Origin: Flavobacterium johnsoniae
GTDB lineage: Bacteria > Bacteroidota > Bacteroidia > Flavobacteriales > Flavobacteriaceae
Assembly (NCBI RefSeq): GCF_001879205.1
Contig: NZ_MLFK01000002.1
Location: forward strand, 124,001 to 188,000
DNA length: 64,000 nt
Direction of reading: 5' to 3'
Shown: positions 1-8,290 of the stretch, piece by piece
Layout: the number at the start of each line of letters is the position of its first letter
Numbering within the stretch: position 1 is the first letter of the stretch
Program-made: the position numbers and the translations under genes
Notes under the pieces: generated by a model
What the model was told of the DNA's origin: nothing
Database searches by the model: none
The model's input: the letters and a program-made list of their open reading frames with translations, nothing else

Positions 1-551
1 AAATTAGAACTGGTTTCAGAAAGTGAATCTGAATTCACGAAACCAATTATTTTATAATGCGGATCAACATTTTCAAGTCCCAAAACCAATTCTTCAACCT
101 GCTCCTTATCACATATTAAAATTACATTTTGAGAAAAACGATGGGATGCAAGAAAAATGGCATAAAAAAAACGCCATAGCAGCATAATAAGTAATACTAC
201 CGAATAAAAAATCAAGATTACTAAACGCTGTTTTGGAAGTTCGGGAGATAATACTGGCGTAAGAAGATAAACCAGAACTGCTGTAGAAACAGAAAGAACA
301 ACACTTTTTAGTACCTGAAACTGATTACTTGCAACTTGCAGATTATACATTTCGAAAATAGTTCCAAAAATCAACAAATAACCAATAAACATAATAGGTC
401 TGTATATGGTTTCGCTTTCAAATGCAAAATAATGAAAATCGAAAAAGACATTTAAAAGATACAATATTACTGCAACAAAAAAAATATCCGATGCAAAAAG
501 CAAAACTTTTCGCTCTGAAATTTCAAAATGCATTTTCCTTTTTGGACGCAT
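1..551 (-). CDS. Polyprenyl glycosylphosphotransferase, N-terminal part (partial)
   Basis: Translation of the minus strand from an ATG at 551 stays open to the window edge (about 183 residues), so the gene continues outside. The visible part has four hydrophobic segments (roughly residues 16-37, 52-69, 84-101 and 110-134) followed by the start of a Rossmann-like region. This is the N-terminal architecture of WcaJ/WbaP-type initiating transferases (undecaprenyl-phosphate sugar-1-phosphate transferases), which act in the inner membrane and start a repeat unit. The catalytic bacterial sugar transferase domain lies beyond the window, so the call rests on topology and position at the end of a polysaccharide cluster. 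ATG 551 is preferred over an in-frame TTG upstream because a promoter-like motif at 585-592 overlaps that TTG. An internal ATG at 533 is also possible. Confidence 0.6.
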   Translation of the reverse strand, partial: MRPKRKMHFEISERKVLLFASDIFFVAVILYLLNVFFDFHYFAFESETIYRPIMFIGYLLIFGTIFEMYNLQVASNQFQVLKSVVLSVSTAVLVYLLTPVLSPELPKQRLVILIFYSVVLLIMLLWRFFYAIFLASHRFSQNVILICDKEQVEELVLGLENVDPHYKIIGFVNSDSLSETSSN

Positions 552-584
552 ATATTTATGTAGATTAAGGGCTTTAATTTGAGG

Positions 585-592
585 CAAATGTA
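585..592 (-). promoter_or_regulatory. Candidate -7 element (TACATTTG)
   Basis: The minus-strand octamer TACATTTG fits the Bacteroidetes housekeeping consensus TAnnTTTG. It lies between the stop of the O-antigen ligase gene and the ATG at 551, giving a predicted leader of about 30 bases. No clear TTG -33 element is seen at 17-23 bases upstream, so this is a half-match; such octamers also occur by chance in AT-rich DNA. Confidence 0.35.
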
Positions 593-607
593 TTATAAAA
601 AAACAAT

Positions 608-1954
608 TTACCTAATAGGCTCATTTGTTTTTTCAGGAATTTTTACCTGAACAGAAAGAAGACATAAGGCATAAACAAATGCAGGAGCCGCAATTCGCAT
701 AGCTGCGTGATTTATTGTAAGCAGCCAAAAAACAAAAAACGATAAAAAGTACAGATGCTGCCGGTTATTAATGTATAATATAAAAGGAGTTACAAATAGG
801 ATTAGTAGTCCAAAAATTCCAAATAATCCGTGTTCACTAAACATTCTTGTGATTTCATTATGAGATGCTGTATCTTGTCCAAATGACTCTTTTCTTAACT
901 CTTTTCCCATTCCTGCTCCGACACCTGTAACAGGGTTGTCTAAAAACAATTGATATTCTGCACCCATAATTGCTTCTCTTCCGCCCAGCCGATCATTTTT
1001 CACTCTTCCTCTTGCATCTTTATTGGCATATCTTTTTTCTATGAGCCCACTTGTTTGTAAGGAAGTATATCCCCAAATTCCAATTCCTAATAAACCAACT
1101 AAAACTACAACCAAGCTTAGTTTAGTTTTTCCGATAGAATTAGAAAAATAGTACATTAAAAACATTAAACACATAATCATAGCAACTCCAGCAACCACTC
1201 CGCCACGCGAAAAAGTTGCAATTCCTCTATAACTAACAAAAATGAAGAGAATTCCATTTAACAAAATCATTAGCTTCGTTTTTGAGAATAATACTAATTG
1301 TGAAAAGAATATAAACATTCCCAATCCTAAAATCGTTGAAACCTGATTTGGTCCGAATCCGCCCGAAGTCGCAAAATTAGAACTAGTCCCTTTAACCACT
1401 TCCTTTATACTTGGATTATATAAAAAAAGATAAACAACATTAGAAACTATTGGCAGCCCCATAAGCTTTAAAATTTGCTCTAAATCTGTAAATGATATTC
1501 TCCTTTTATACATATATATAGAACAAAAAGCTAAGCAAAACGGCCCAGACAAATTAAATACTAAAGCTTTTTTTACATCTGTATCAAAATGTGCTGTAAC
1601 AGTTGCTACTAAAATTCCCGGAATTAATAAAATTAGGAATAAGCCATAAATAAGTGCATTCGTAGAAAAATTTCTATAGAGCATGCCCAGCAACATAAAT
1701 ATCATAACACAAATCTTTATGTACTCATTGTTAAAGTTACCTCCGGTCATCCTTAAAAAAACCTCAACACCAACTAAATATGCCGAAACATACAGAACTT
1801 CATTATTCTTATTTTTATTTCGGGAAACAAAGTATAATCCGATAACAGGAATTAGGAATGCGTAAACTTTTGATAAAAGCGGTATTGTAAAAACAACTAA
1901 AGCAATTACGGCATGAATAAAAACCGCAAAACCATAAGACATGATTTTTTTCAT
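608..1954 (-). CDS. O-antigen ligase / Wzy_C family membrane protein
   Basis: A 448-residue polytopic membrane protein with about ten to twelve hydrophobic segments. A conserved RGG stretch near residue 251 is followed by a long loop carrying NPVTGVGAG near 337 and SHNEI near 362. That loop with its His-Asn pair is typical of the Wzy_C family (WaaL-type O-antigen ligases and some Wzy polymerases), which join a lipid-linked glycan to an acceptor on the periplasmic face of the inner membrane. It follows a GT4 gene with a 4-base gap. Ligase and polymerase cannot be told apart by sequence alone. Because the EpsG-type polymerase at 39.5-40.6 kb is frameshifted, this protein could also be the working polymerase; that is inference. 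Confidence 0.8.
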   Translation of the reverse strand: MKKIMSYGFAVFIHAVIALVVFTIPLLSKVYAFLIPVIGLYFVSRNKNKNNEVLYVSAYLVGVEVFLRMTGGNFNNEYIKICVMIFMLLGMLYRNFSTNALIYGLFLILLIPGILVATVTAHFDTDVKKALVFNLSGPFCLAFCSIYMYKRRISFTDLEQILKLMGLPIVSNVVYLFLYNPSIKEVVKGTSSNFATSGGFGPNQVSTILGLGMFIFFSQLVLFSKTKLMILLNGILFIFVSYRGIATFSRGGVVAGVAMIMCLMFLMYYFSNSIGKTKLSLVVVLVGLLGIGIWGYTSLQTSGLIEKRYANKDARGRVKNDRLGGREAIMGAEYQLFLDNPVTGVGAGMGKELRKESFGQDTASHNEITRMFSEHGLFGIFGLLILFVTPFILYINNRQHLYFLSFFVFWLLTINHAAMRIAAPAFVYALCLLSVQVKIPEKTNEPIR

Positions 1955-1958
1955 TACT

Positions 1959-3029
1959 TTATCTTTTATATTCTAAAATTAATTTTTCGACCACGACTTC
2001 TTCTGAATAATTTTTAATAACCGACATTTTAAAGTTAGAAGAAACTTTTTTTCTCAGGAAATCATCCTCAATCATTTTTTTTAATTGGCATTTGATTTCA
2101 AAATCATTGAGAGGATTAAATAACAATCCATTAAATTCATTTTGAATAATCTCAGAGCAAAAACCAACATTAGTAGATACAACACCGAGATCATTCATAG
2201 CATATTCCAGCAATGTAACAGGAAATCCTTCTTGTGTAGATGCTAAAACTCCAATCGATGCCTGAGATAAAATATTTTTAATATCTCTTCTTTCTCCGTA
2301 CAAATGTATATGATTTTCTAATGAATTTAATTTTATAAAGTCTTTTAGTTCTTCTGAATAACTGTTTAAATAATCTTTGCCAATTAAATGAAGACTCCAT
2401 TCAGACTCGTACAATTTTAATTCTTCATAAGCCCTAATAATTGCAATATGATTTTTAGGTTCTTTTAAATTTGCTAAAAAAACAATTCTTTTACCTTCTT
2501 TTCCCTTCAAATTTGTTATTTGGGTATTATCTTTTTTATCAATGGTAAAATTTGGAATGAAAACTACCTTTTTACAAAGCAGGTTCTTTGTACTCCAATT
2601 TTTTAATTGATAATTAACAACAAAAATGGAGGAAAAAAGAAGTGAAAATAAAAACAAAACTTTATTTTCTTTTCGTGATTCTTTAACTCGGGTTCCATAA
2701 TGTTCATGCCATATAATCTTAGCTTTTGGTAAAGTCAACTTAACCAAAACAGCAATAAAAAAAGAAGAGCTGTGCGCATGAATGATATCAATTTTATTTT
2801 TGACTATGTATTGTCTTAATTTAAATATAGCCTGGATATCAATTTTCTTCTTTTTATTTAAACACAAATACGAAACACTTTCGCTTATTTGATCAAGCAG
2901 CTGACCTTCTTTTCTAGTAGCAATTAGTCCTGAAAAAGTTATCTTCTTTGATAATGCATTAGCGTAATTAACGGCCATTCTCTCGGCACCACCGGCTTCC
3001 AGTGAATCTATTAATTGCACCACTCTCAT
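1959..3029 (-). CDS. Glycosyltransferase family 4 (GT-B fold)
   Basis: A 356-residue retaining glycosyltransferase of the GT4 type, cytoplasmic or membrane-associated. The N-terminal Rossmann domain has a GGAE motif at residues 13-16 typical of GT4 acceptor domains. The C-terminal donor domain carries EGFPVTLLE (E267...E275), the EX7E motif that binds the nucleotide-sugar donor. The gene overlaps the upstream GT4 gene by 4 bases (ATGA type), so the two are translationally coupled. Donor and linkage cannot be inferred. Length is normal and nothing looks broken. Confidence 0.85.
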   Translation of the reverse strand: MRVVQLIDSLEAGGAERMAVNYANALSKKITFSGLIATRKEGQLLDQISESVSYLCLNKKKKIDIQAIFKLRQYIVKNKIDIIHAHSSSFFIAVLVKLTLPKAKIIWHEHYGTRVKESRKENKVLFLFSLLFSSIFVVNYQLKNWSTKNLLCKKVVFIPNFTIDKKDNTQITNLKGKEGKRIVFLANLKEPKNHIAIIRAYEELKLYESEWSLHLIGKDYLNSYSEELKDFIKLNSLENHIHLYGERRDIKNILSQASIGVLASTQEGFPVTLLEYAMNDLGVVSTNVGFCSEIIQNEFNGLLFNPLNDFEIKCQLKKMIEDDFLRKKVSSNFKMSVIKNYSEEVVVEKLILEYKR

Positions 3030-4144
3030 TTAATCAACATTTTTTTTATTTCAGATTCAAAAAGTTCAGTTGTATAATATTGAGACCATTCACTTGCCTT
3101 TTCACTCATTTCTAAAAAATGTTTTTCATCTGAAATAAGATTTACTATTTGATCTAAATCTTTCTCTAAATTTTTATCTAATAATATTCCTCTTTTTCCA
3201 CCGCCAAGCATATAAGGAACACATGAAACTTTTGTTGCTATTGGTACGCACCCCCAAAACATCCCCTCTGCAATTGCTTTCGGCCAACCTTCACTTTTAG
3301 AAGGCAAAATTACAAAATGACTTTTTTTGTATGCACTTTTTAAAGTTTCCTTACTTTGATTTCCTTTTAAAAAAATAATATTTTCCAGTTGATTTTCTTT
3401 TATATATTTTTCTAAAAAAGTTCGTTCGACACCTTCTCCATATAAACTTAAAGTTACAGAATGCACCTTTCTGGCTAATTCTTCAACTAATTTTATAGCA
3501 TAAATCGGATCTTTTCCCGAAACCAAACTTCCTGCAAAAACAAACTCTATAACTTGGTTTAATGATGTTTTTTCAATTGCTTCTTTTTCATTTTCTGAAT
3601 AAGTTGCTGTAAAAAAGGACTTAATATTTTTAGTTTGTTTTTTCCAATCTCCATAAACTAAAACTGTCATATTTTTAGTTAAAAAAGTATTATTTAGGAT
3701 CTTTTTTTGCAGCTTATAAGTCCAAGGCTGCTTACTTTGAGGATCCCAATTCCCAGCATATTTTGCCGTTTTTGTTTTATTTGGAAAAAAAATCTGCACA
3801 AAACATCCCAACAAGCCCATATTTCCAGGGCATCTTAAATGGATATGATCCGCATTTTTCATTGCCCAAAAAATTTTCCAAAGGATGAAAGGAATTTTAA
3901 AAACAGAAAAAATGCTGTTTTTAAAACTTGTAAGATTAAAATCAGGTATGCTCCTAAAATCGATTTCAGTATAATTATACGAAATGTCTATAGCGGTTTG
4001 ATTAAGATTTTTTAATGGAGCAACAATTATCAATTTATTGATATGCCGAAGCCATATATTCATTTCGCTAACATAAGGAGCATAACCATAAAATTGATTA
4101 TTTTCTTCAATATGTCTAACATGTGTTATTATAACAAATCTCAT
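3026..4144 (-). CDS. Glycosyltransferase family 4 (GT-B fold)
   Basis: A 372-residue GT4-like protein. The donor-domain motif EGWPKAIAE (E285...E293) is intact, and a nucleotide-binding segment FVFAGSLVSGKDP precedes it. The N-terminal half includes HLRCPGNMG, a pattern seen in GT4 enzymes of capsule clusters. It sits 41 bases after the next upstream GT4 gene and overlaps the following GT4 gene by 4 bases. Three consecutive GT4 genes here suggest that several sugars of one repeat unit are added by this block. Substrate is unknown. Confidence 0.83.
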   Translation of the reverse strand: MRFVIITHVRHIEENNQFYGYAPYVSEMNIWLRHINKLIIVAPLKNLNQTAIDISYNYTEIDFRSIPDFNLTSFKNSIFSVFKIPFILWKIFWAMKNADHIHLRCPGNMGLLGCFVQIFFPNKTKTAKYAGNWDPQSKQPWTYKLQKKILNNTFLTKNMTVLVYGDWKKQTKNIKSFFTATYSENEKEAIEKTSLNQVIEFVFAGSLVSGKDPIYAIKLVEELARKVHSVTLSLYGEGVERTFLEKYIKENQLENIIFLKGNQSKETLKSAYKKSHFVILPSKSEGWPKAIAEGMFWGCVPIATKVSCVPYMLGGGKRGILLDKNLEKDLDQIVNLISDEKHFLEMSEKASEWSQYYTTELFESEIKKMLIK

Positions 4145-4185
4145 TTAAATATTTTTTTTGAGAAATTCAGACAATATTTTCCAGA

Positions 4186-5355
4186 TTAAATCTCTGTAAA
4201 TGGTAATTCTCGTTTGATCATCAAGTTAAAAAAATCAATATTTTGTTTTATATTATTTTCTAAACTATATTTTTCGAATACAAATTCTCTAGCATTTTTG
4301 CCTATTATTTCTGTTTCCGCTTTGTTAGCAAGAAGCCAAACAATCTTTTCAGCAATATCTTTCGGATTATAAGGATCACATAATAATCCGGTTTTAAAAT
4401 CTTCTATAGCTTCAGGGCCTGGGCCTAATTTGGTAAAAACAACAGGTTTTCCCATAGCCATTGCTTCTGGGGCGACTAATCCCTGAGTTTCCATATGAGA
4501 CGGAAAAACACAAACCTCAGCTTCTGAATATGCTAAAGGAATATTGGAATAAGAAATGGCTCCATGAAAGTGAATGTCTTTTATTATTTCTCCCAACTGA
4601 GGCAATTCTTTTTCTTTTAGCATTTGAATGTACGAACTACCGTCTGGATAAAACCAATCTCGTCCATAAATTTCTAAAGCAGCATCCGGAAATTCTTTTT
4701 TCACATATGGAAAAGCCTGAATTAGTTGGCGTATTCCTTTTTTTTCGCAAACTGTACCGGCAAATACAATTTTATCAGCAAGTTGGGTATTAATTATCGG
4801 CTTAAAAAAATCCGTATCAATAGGGTTACTTATGTAAGCTATCGGTTTATTTTGATAACTTAAATACTGCTCTGTATGTTTTTTTACATATTGAGAAACT
4901 GCAATAAAACCATCAGCTTTACTAAAAGATTTCTTTTCCTGAAATCCTTTCCATTTATTAATTTTTCTATTCTCGCTCTCAGCAAAAAAATGATGACCTC
5001 CGTGTAAACGGATTATGTATTTAATATCTTTTAATTTATTGATAAAAGCGAGACCTAGTTCAGAGGATTCAACAATATGTATTGGGTCTTTTTTATGAAT
5101 TGCCTTAATTTTACTATTGATCTTTTTGGAATTTAAATACCAAGAAAACCCTTTTACTACGCTCTTTTTTAATCTATAAATCTTTATACCATCTATTATG
5201 TGAGTTTCATCTTGGGCGACATAATTTATTCCAACAACAGATACCTTCAAGCCTTTTTTAACCAATGCGCTACCGATCGTTTTTACAAAAGTACCTATTC
5301 CTCCATGTGGAAAACCATCTTTTGGAAATTCATTTGTTAAGAAACAGATGTGCAT
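4186..5355 (-). CDS. Glycosyltransferase family 4 (GT-B fold)
   Basis: A 389-residue GT4 enzyme. GGIGTF at residues 18-23 marks the glycine-rich loop of the acceptor domain. The C-terminal half contains FAGTVCEKKGIRQLI and the EX7E motif ETQGLVAPE (E289...E297) followed by AMGKPVV, all classical for the Glycos_transf_1 domain. It starts immediately after the stop of the acetyltransferase gene at 5356 with no gap, so the two are likely co-translated. It resembles the glycogen-synthase/CapM-like branch of GT4, but donor and acceptor cannot be read from the sequence. Confidence 0.86.
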   Translation of the reverse strand: MHICFLTNEFPKDGFPHGGIGTFVKTIGSALVKKGLKVSVVGINYVAQDETHIIDGIKIYRLKKSVVKGFSWYLNSKKINSKIKAIHKKDPIHIVESSELGLAFINKLKDIKYIIRLHGGHHFFAESENRKINKWKGFQEKKSFSKADGFIAVSQYVKKHTEQYLSYQNKPIAYISNPIDTDFFKPIINTQLADKIVFAGTVCEKKGIRQLIQAFPYVKKEFPDAALEIYGRDWFYPDGSSYIQMLKEKELPQLGEIIKDIHFHGAISYSNIPLAYSEAEVCVFPSHMETQGLVAPEAMAMGKPVVFTKLGPGPEAIEDFKTGLLCDPYNPKDIAEKIVWLLANKAETEIIGKNAREFVFEKYSLENNIKQNIDFFNLMIKRELPFTEI

Positions 5356-6006
5356 TTATATATGTTTTTGAATAAAGTTTTCAATTGGCAAATAGAAATC
5401 ATTTATGTTTAGTTTAATTTTTTCTTCAGACCAATTCCACCAGCTAATAGTATTTAATGCGTCTATAATTTCTTGATTGTGCTTGAATTTAACTACTTGT
5501 GCAGGTATACCTCCTACTATTGCATAATCTGGAACATCATTAGATACAACCGTACCTGCCATAATTGTAACCCCGTTTCCTATTTTTATTCCTGGCAAAA
5601 TAGTTGCATTCATACCAATCCAAACATCATTACCAATTATGATATTCGCTTTTTGAGGTTTTAAGTTATTCTTTATATCTCCAGCTTTATATCTTACATT
5701 GTTAATTGTAACCTCATCTTCTTTCTGTAAAACTTCGTGAAATAAGGGGAAAGAAGTAATTTGACTTTCTGTATGAAAACCAGAATCGCAAACAAAATTT
5801 ACATCATTTGCAATAGAACAATATTTTCCTATTGTTAAGCTGGAATCGTTATACCATTTCCATGCAAAAGCTCCATTGTCATAGGTTTTATCTCCAATAT
5901 TCGCCCATTTAGCATCTTTTAAATAGACTTTATTTTTGCCTTTTAAGTAATTATAGTAATTAATTCCGAGAATATGCCACAGTAGTTTTCTGATATTCTT
6001 TATCAT
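5356..6006 (-). CDS. CatB/Vat-type hexapeptide-repeat acetyltransferase
   Basis: A 216-residue left-handed beta-helix protein. Hexapeptide-type repeats run from about residue 58 (LTIGKYCSIA) and again from IIIGNDVWIGMNATIL through GNGVTIMAG. His78 in the segment SGFHTE fits the catalytic His of the xenobiotic acetyltransferase (CatB/Vat) family, which uses acetyl-CoA. In a polysaccharide locus such enzymes O-acetylate a sugar nucleotide or lipid-linked sugar rather than an antibiotic. The gene is packed between two others with gaps of 0 and 1 bases. A homologous enzyme lies at 44427-45083. Confidence 0.82.
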   Translation of the reverse strand: MIKNIRKLLWHILGINYYNYLKGKNKVYLKDAKWANIGDKTYDNGAFAWKWYNDSSLTIGKYCSIANDVNFVCDSGFHTESQITSFPLFHEVLQKEDEVTINNVRYKAGDIKNNLKPQKANIIIGNDVWIGMNATILPGIKIGNGVTIMAGTVVSNDVPDYAIVGGIPAQVVKFKHNQEIIDALNTISWWNWSEEKIKLNINDFYLPIENFIQKHI

Positions 6007-6007
6007 A

Positions 6008-7405
6008 TTATTTTTCTGTTTTACTTTCTAAAACTTTTGCAATTTTAGATGATGCAGTATTCTCATTATTGCCATTTACAACCTCGAACCATTCTTTGAG
6101 ATTTTGCATTGAATGTGCATCTTCTTTATTTATGACCTTACTTATGATTTCTTCTTTATTATTAAGCCAAATTACAGAATTATGGTTTGGCATGCTTTTA
6201 AAATGCTGAAACTGATAAATTGTTTTTACTGACCAGTTTTTATTCGTTTGATTTTGCTGGTCATAATTAATAAACACACATGGTTTATTAAACATTCCAA
6301 AATCAAAAGCCATAGTTGAACCAACATTCACTACAATTTCTGAATAAAAAGCAGTGCTTACCAGTAATTCAACATCATCAAATGAGGGATAAATAGAGTT
6401 CCATTCTTTCGAAGTATTAAAATACCATAATGGCGAAGCCTCTTTAATTAAATCTTTATATTTATTTGTAACCGCATCAAATCTTCCTGAAAAATCAACA
6501 GGACATCTTCTTAACAATATTTGGTACTCATCTTGTAAATTTGCTTTTAAAATTGCATCGGCAATATCTTTTAGATAACTCGGATCATCTGGAGATGTTT
6601 TAACGTCATCCCCTGAAAAACAGATTATTTTTTTATTTAAATCTAAATTATATCTTTTGTAAAAAGTCTCTTTTTCAATTATATTTTGCTGGTCCTGATA
6701 AAACTCAAATTGTGGAGTTCCGGTAACTTGAATTTGGTCTGGAGAAATTTCAGGATAATATAATTTCAATTCCTCTTTCATATATTCTGACCAAACGAAA
6801 TAATTATCAGCTCGTAAAGCCAAACGTGCTTTAGGCAGATTATCCCAGGAATAAATTACAGTTGATGAAGAAATCCCCAGATCTTCCGCTGCAGCAAATA
6901 TTGTTGCCGCTTTTAATGCTCTTTGATGTGAACAAAAAATAGCTTTAGAATCTGTTTTCTTCATAACATCTTTAACCTGAACATAAAAAGAGTTTTGCCG
7001 AATAGCTTTCTGATATTTTTTTTCTAATCCTAGTATACTGGAATAGCTTTTAAAAAGCAGACTTAAAACTTCGATCGTTTTATAAAAGATCTTATTAGAA
7101 ATTGTTTTTTGGTTCCAATTCCAATTACTCAATAAAGACGGATTGTTGACTTTCGAATTATTATATCTTAATCTGGAAAGACAAATTAACTCTCTTAAAA
7201 ACTTTTCTTTTACAGATTCCTTGTAGCCAGGAATTGTAATTTCTTCATCAAAATGAGTGTATTGCTTAATAGCCGTTATAGTCTCAGGATCAAAGTTATG
7301 AAACAAAACTAAATCTTGTTTTGAATTATTGAACACGTTAGAATATAGATAATTTCTAATTCCAACTCCATCTGGAAACAGCAATAACACTTTCTCTTTC
7401 TTCAT
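6008..7405 (-). CDS. Predicted GT-B glycosyl/glycerophospho-transferase-like protein
   Basis: A 465-residue soluble protein that I do not recognise at family level with certainty. Its organisation looks like two Rossmann domains. An N-terminal half ends with SWDNLPKAR (residues 186-194), and a C-terminal half begins with VTGTPQFE (227-234), has strand patterns such as KIICFSGDD, and carries VGSTMAFDFG (361-370) before a KPCVFINYD strand. The Ser-Thr/x-Asp-x-x-x-x-PCVFI arrangement recalls the donor site of CDP-glycerol glycerophosphotransferases and of bacterial surface-carbohydrate GT-B proteins. Neighbours are an acetyltransferase (gap 1) and an SGNH protein (gap 0). A transferase adding a sugar or a polyol-phosphate is the best guess. 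Confidence 0.5.
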   Translation of the reverse strand: MKKEKVLLLFPDGVGIRNYLYSNVFNNSKQDLVLFHNFDPETITAIKQYTHFDEEITIPGYKESVKEKFLRELICLSRLRYNNSKVNNPSLLSNWNWNQKTISNKIFYKTIEVLSLLFKSYSSILGLEKKYQKAIRQNSFYVQVKDVMKKTDSKAIFCSHQRALKAATIFAAAEDLGISSSTVIYSWDNLPKARLALRADNYFVWSEYMKEELKLYYPEISPDQIQVTGTPQFEFYQDQQNIIEKETFYKRYNLDLNKKIICFSGDDVKTSPDDPSYLKDIADAILKANLQDEYQILLRRCPVDFSGRFDAVTNKYKDLIKEASPLWYFNTSKEWNSIYPSFDDVELLVSTAFYSEIVVNVGSTMAFDFGMFNKPCVFINYDQQNQTNKNWSVKTIYQFQHFKSMPNHNSVIWLNNKEEIISKVINKEDAHSMQNLKEWFEVVNGNNENTASSKIAKVLESKTEK

Positions 7406-8290
7406 TTAGTTTTTGGAAAAAAAGTCATTTAATATTTTTGCTGTAAAAACTCTAGCTCCCGCATCGTTCATATGCCCGCAAGACGAAAAATATTTATCTT
7501 CGATCACTACATTTTCGTAATTATGAATTTCCGGATAGGCTTTTTTTACTTTATCAAAATAATTCATCCCTTTAGTATTTTCGCATATTGGGGTCATAAG
7601 AGCTATAAAATTGATTTGATTAGCTTTACAAAGCTCTTTAATTTCTTCGTAATATTTATTGTGTTTTAATGGGTTTAAATTGACAATATTATTTTTCATA
7701 TTGCCATTTTTATGTTTTTCTAAAGGATAATAGCCTAAATTATCTAAAGCATTTGTTTTTCTATCGACAGAAATAAAAAAAGCTTCTCTGAATCCTATTT
7801 TACCATCATATTTAATATATCTGTAAAATGGAATATAGTAAAGTTCATTAAAATCAGCTTCATTTGAAAAATGATCTTTGATAACTTCTGAGTTATGAAT
7901 ATAAGGCAGGAATCTAGCGGAAATCCCTTCGGCCTGATGCTCGTTTGACAAATTCAAATCGGCTTCTAGAATGACATTTTTTATTTCGTATTTTCTTTCG
8001 ATCATTAATTTCAGCATTAATGAAGCTTCAAATAAATGACCGCCACTCATTCCGTAGTTGAATGTTTTTAGCCCTTTGTCTTCAAACATTTGTGCCACAA
8101 AGTGGTTGTTTGCTCTTGACGACCCTAAAATAACAACATCATATTTTTGAGCATTGGAATTAAAAACCTTTTCAATTTTTCCGCGATTATTAGAATGCGT
8201 AAAAATAAACGTATACAAACCATCTAGTACAAATGCTGTTAAAATAGTTATTGCAACAATTTTTGCTATATAAATTAAAAACTTCTTCAT
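7406..8290 (-). CDS. SGNH-like membrane-anchored acylation protein (MBOAT partner)
   Basis: A 294-residue protein with one N-terminal hydrophobic segment (about 9-30) and a periplasmic domain. The block VVILGSSRA (nucleophile-type Ser57) is the start motif of AlgJ/DltD/SGNH-like acyltransferases, and CGHMND (271-276) near the C-terminus supplies the His of the usual DxxH motif. It overlaps the MBOAT gene by one base, the standard pairing in which MBOAT moves an acetyl group across the membrane and the SGNH partner places it on a glycan. Oddity: the Asp of the canonical DxxH is replaced here (S270-C-G-H273), although other Asp residues are close by (D276, D266 region). Confidence 0.7.
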   Translation of the reverse strand: MKKFLIYIAKIVAITILTAFVLDGLYTFIFTHSNNRGKIEKVFNSNAQKYDVVILGSSRANNHFVAQMFEDKGLKTFNYGMSGGHLFEASLMLKLMIERKYEIKNVILEADLNLSNEHQAEGISARFLPYIHNSEVIKDHFSNEADFNELYYIPFYRYIKYDGKIGFREAFFISVDRKTNALDNLGYYPLEKHKNGNMKNNIVNLNPLKHNKYYEEIKELCKANQINFIALMTPICENTKGMNYFDKVKKAYPEIHNYENVVIEDKYFSSCGHMNDAGARVFTAKILNDFFSKN

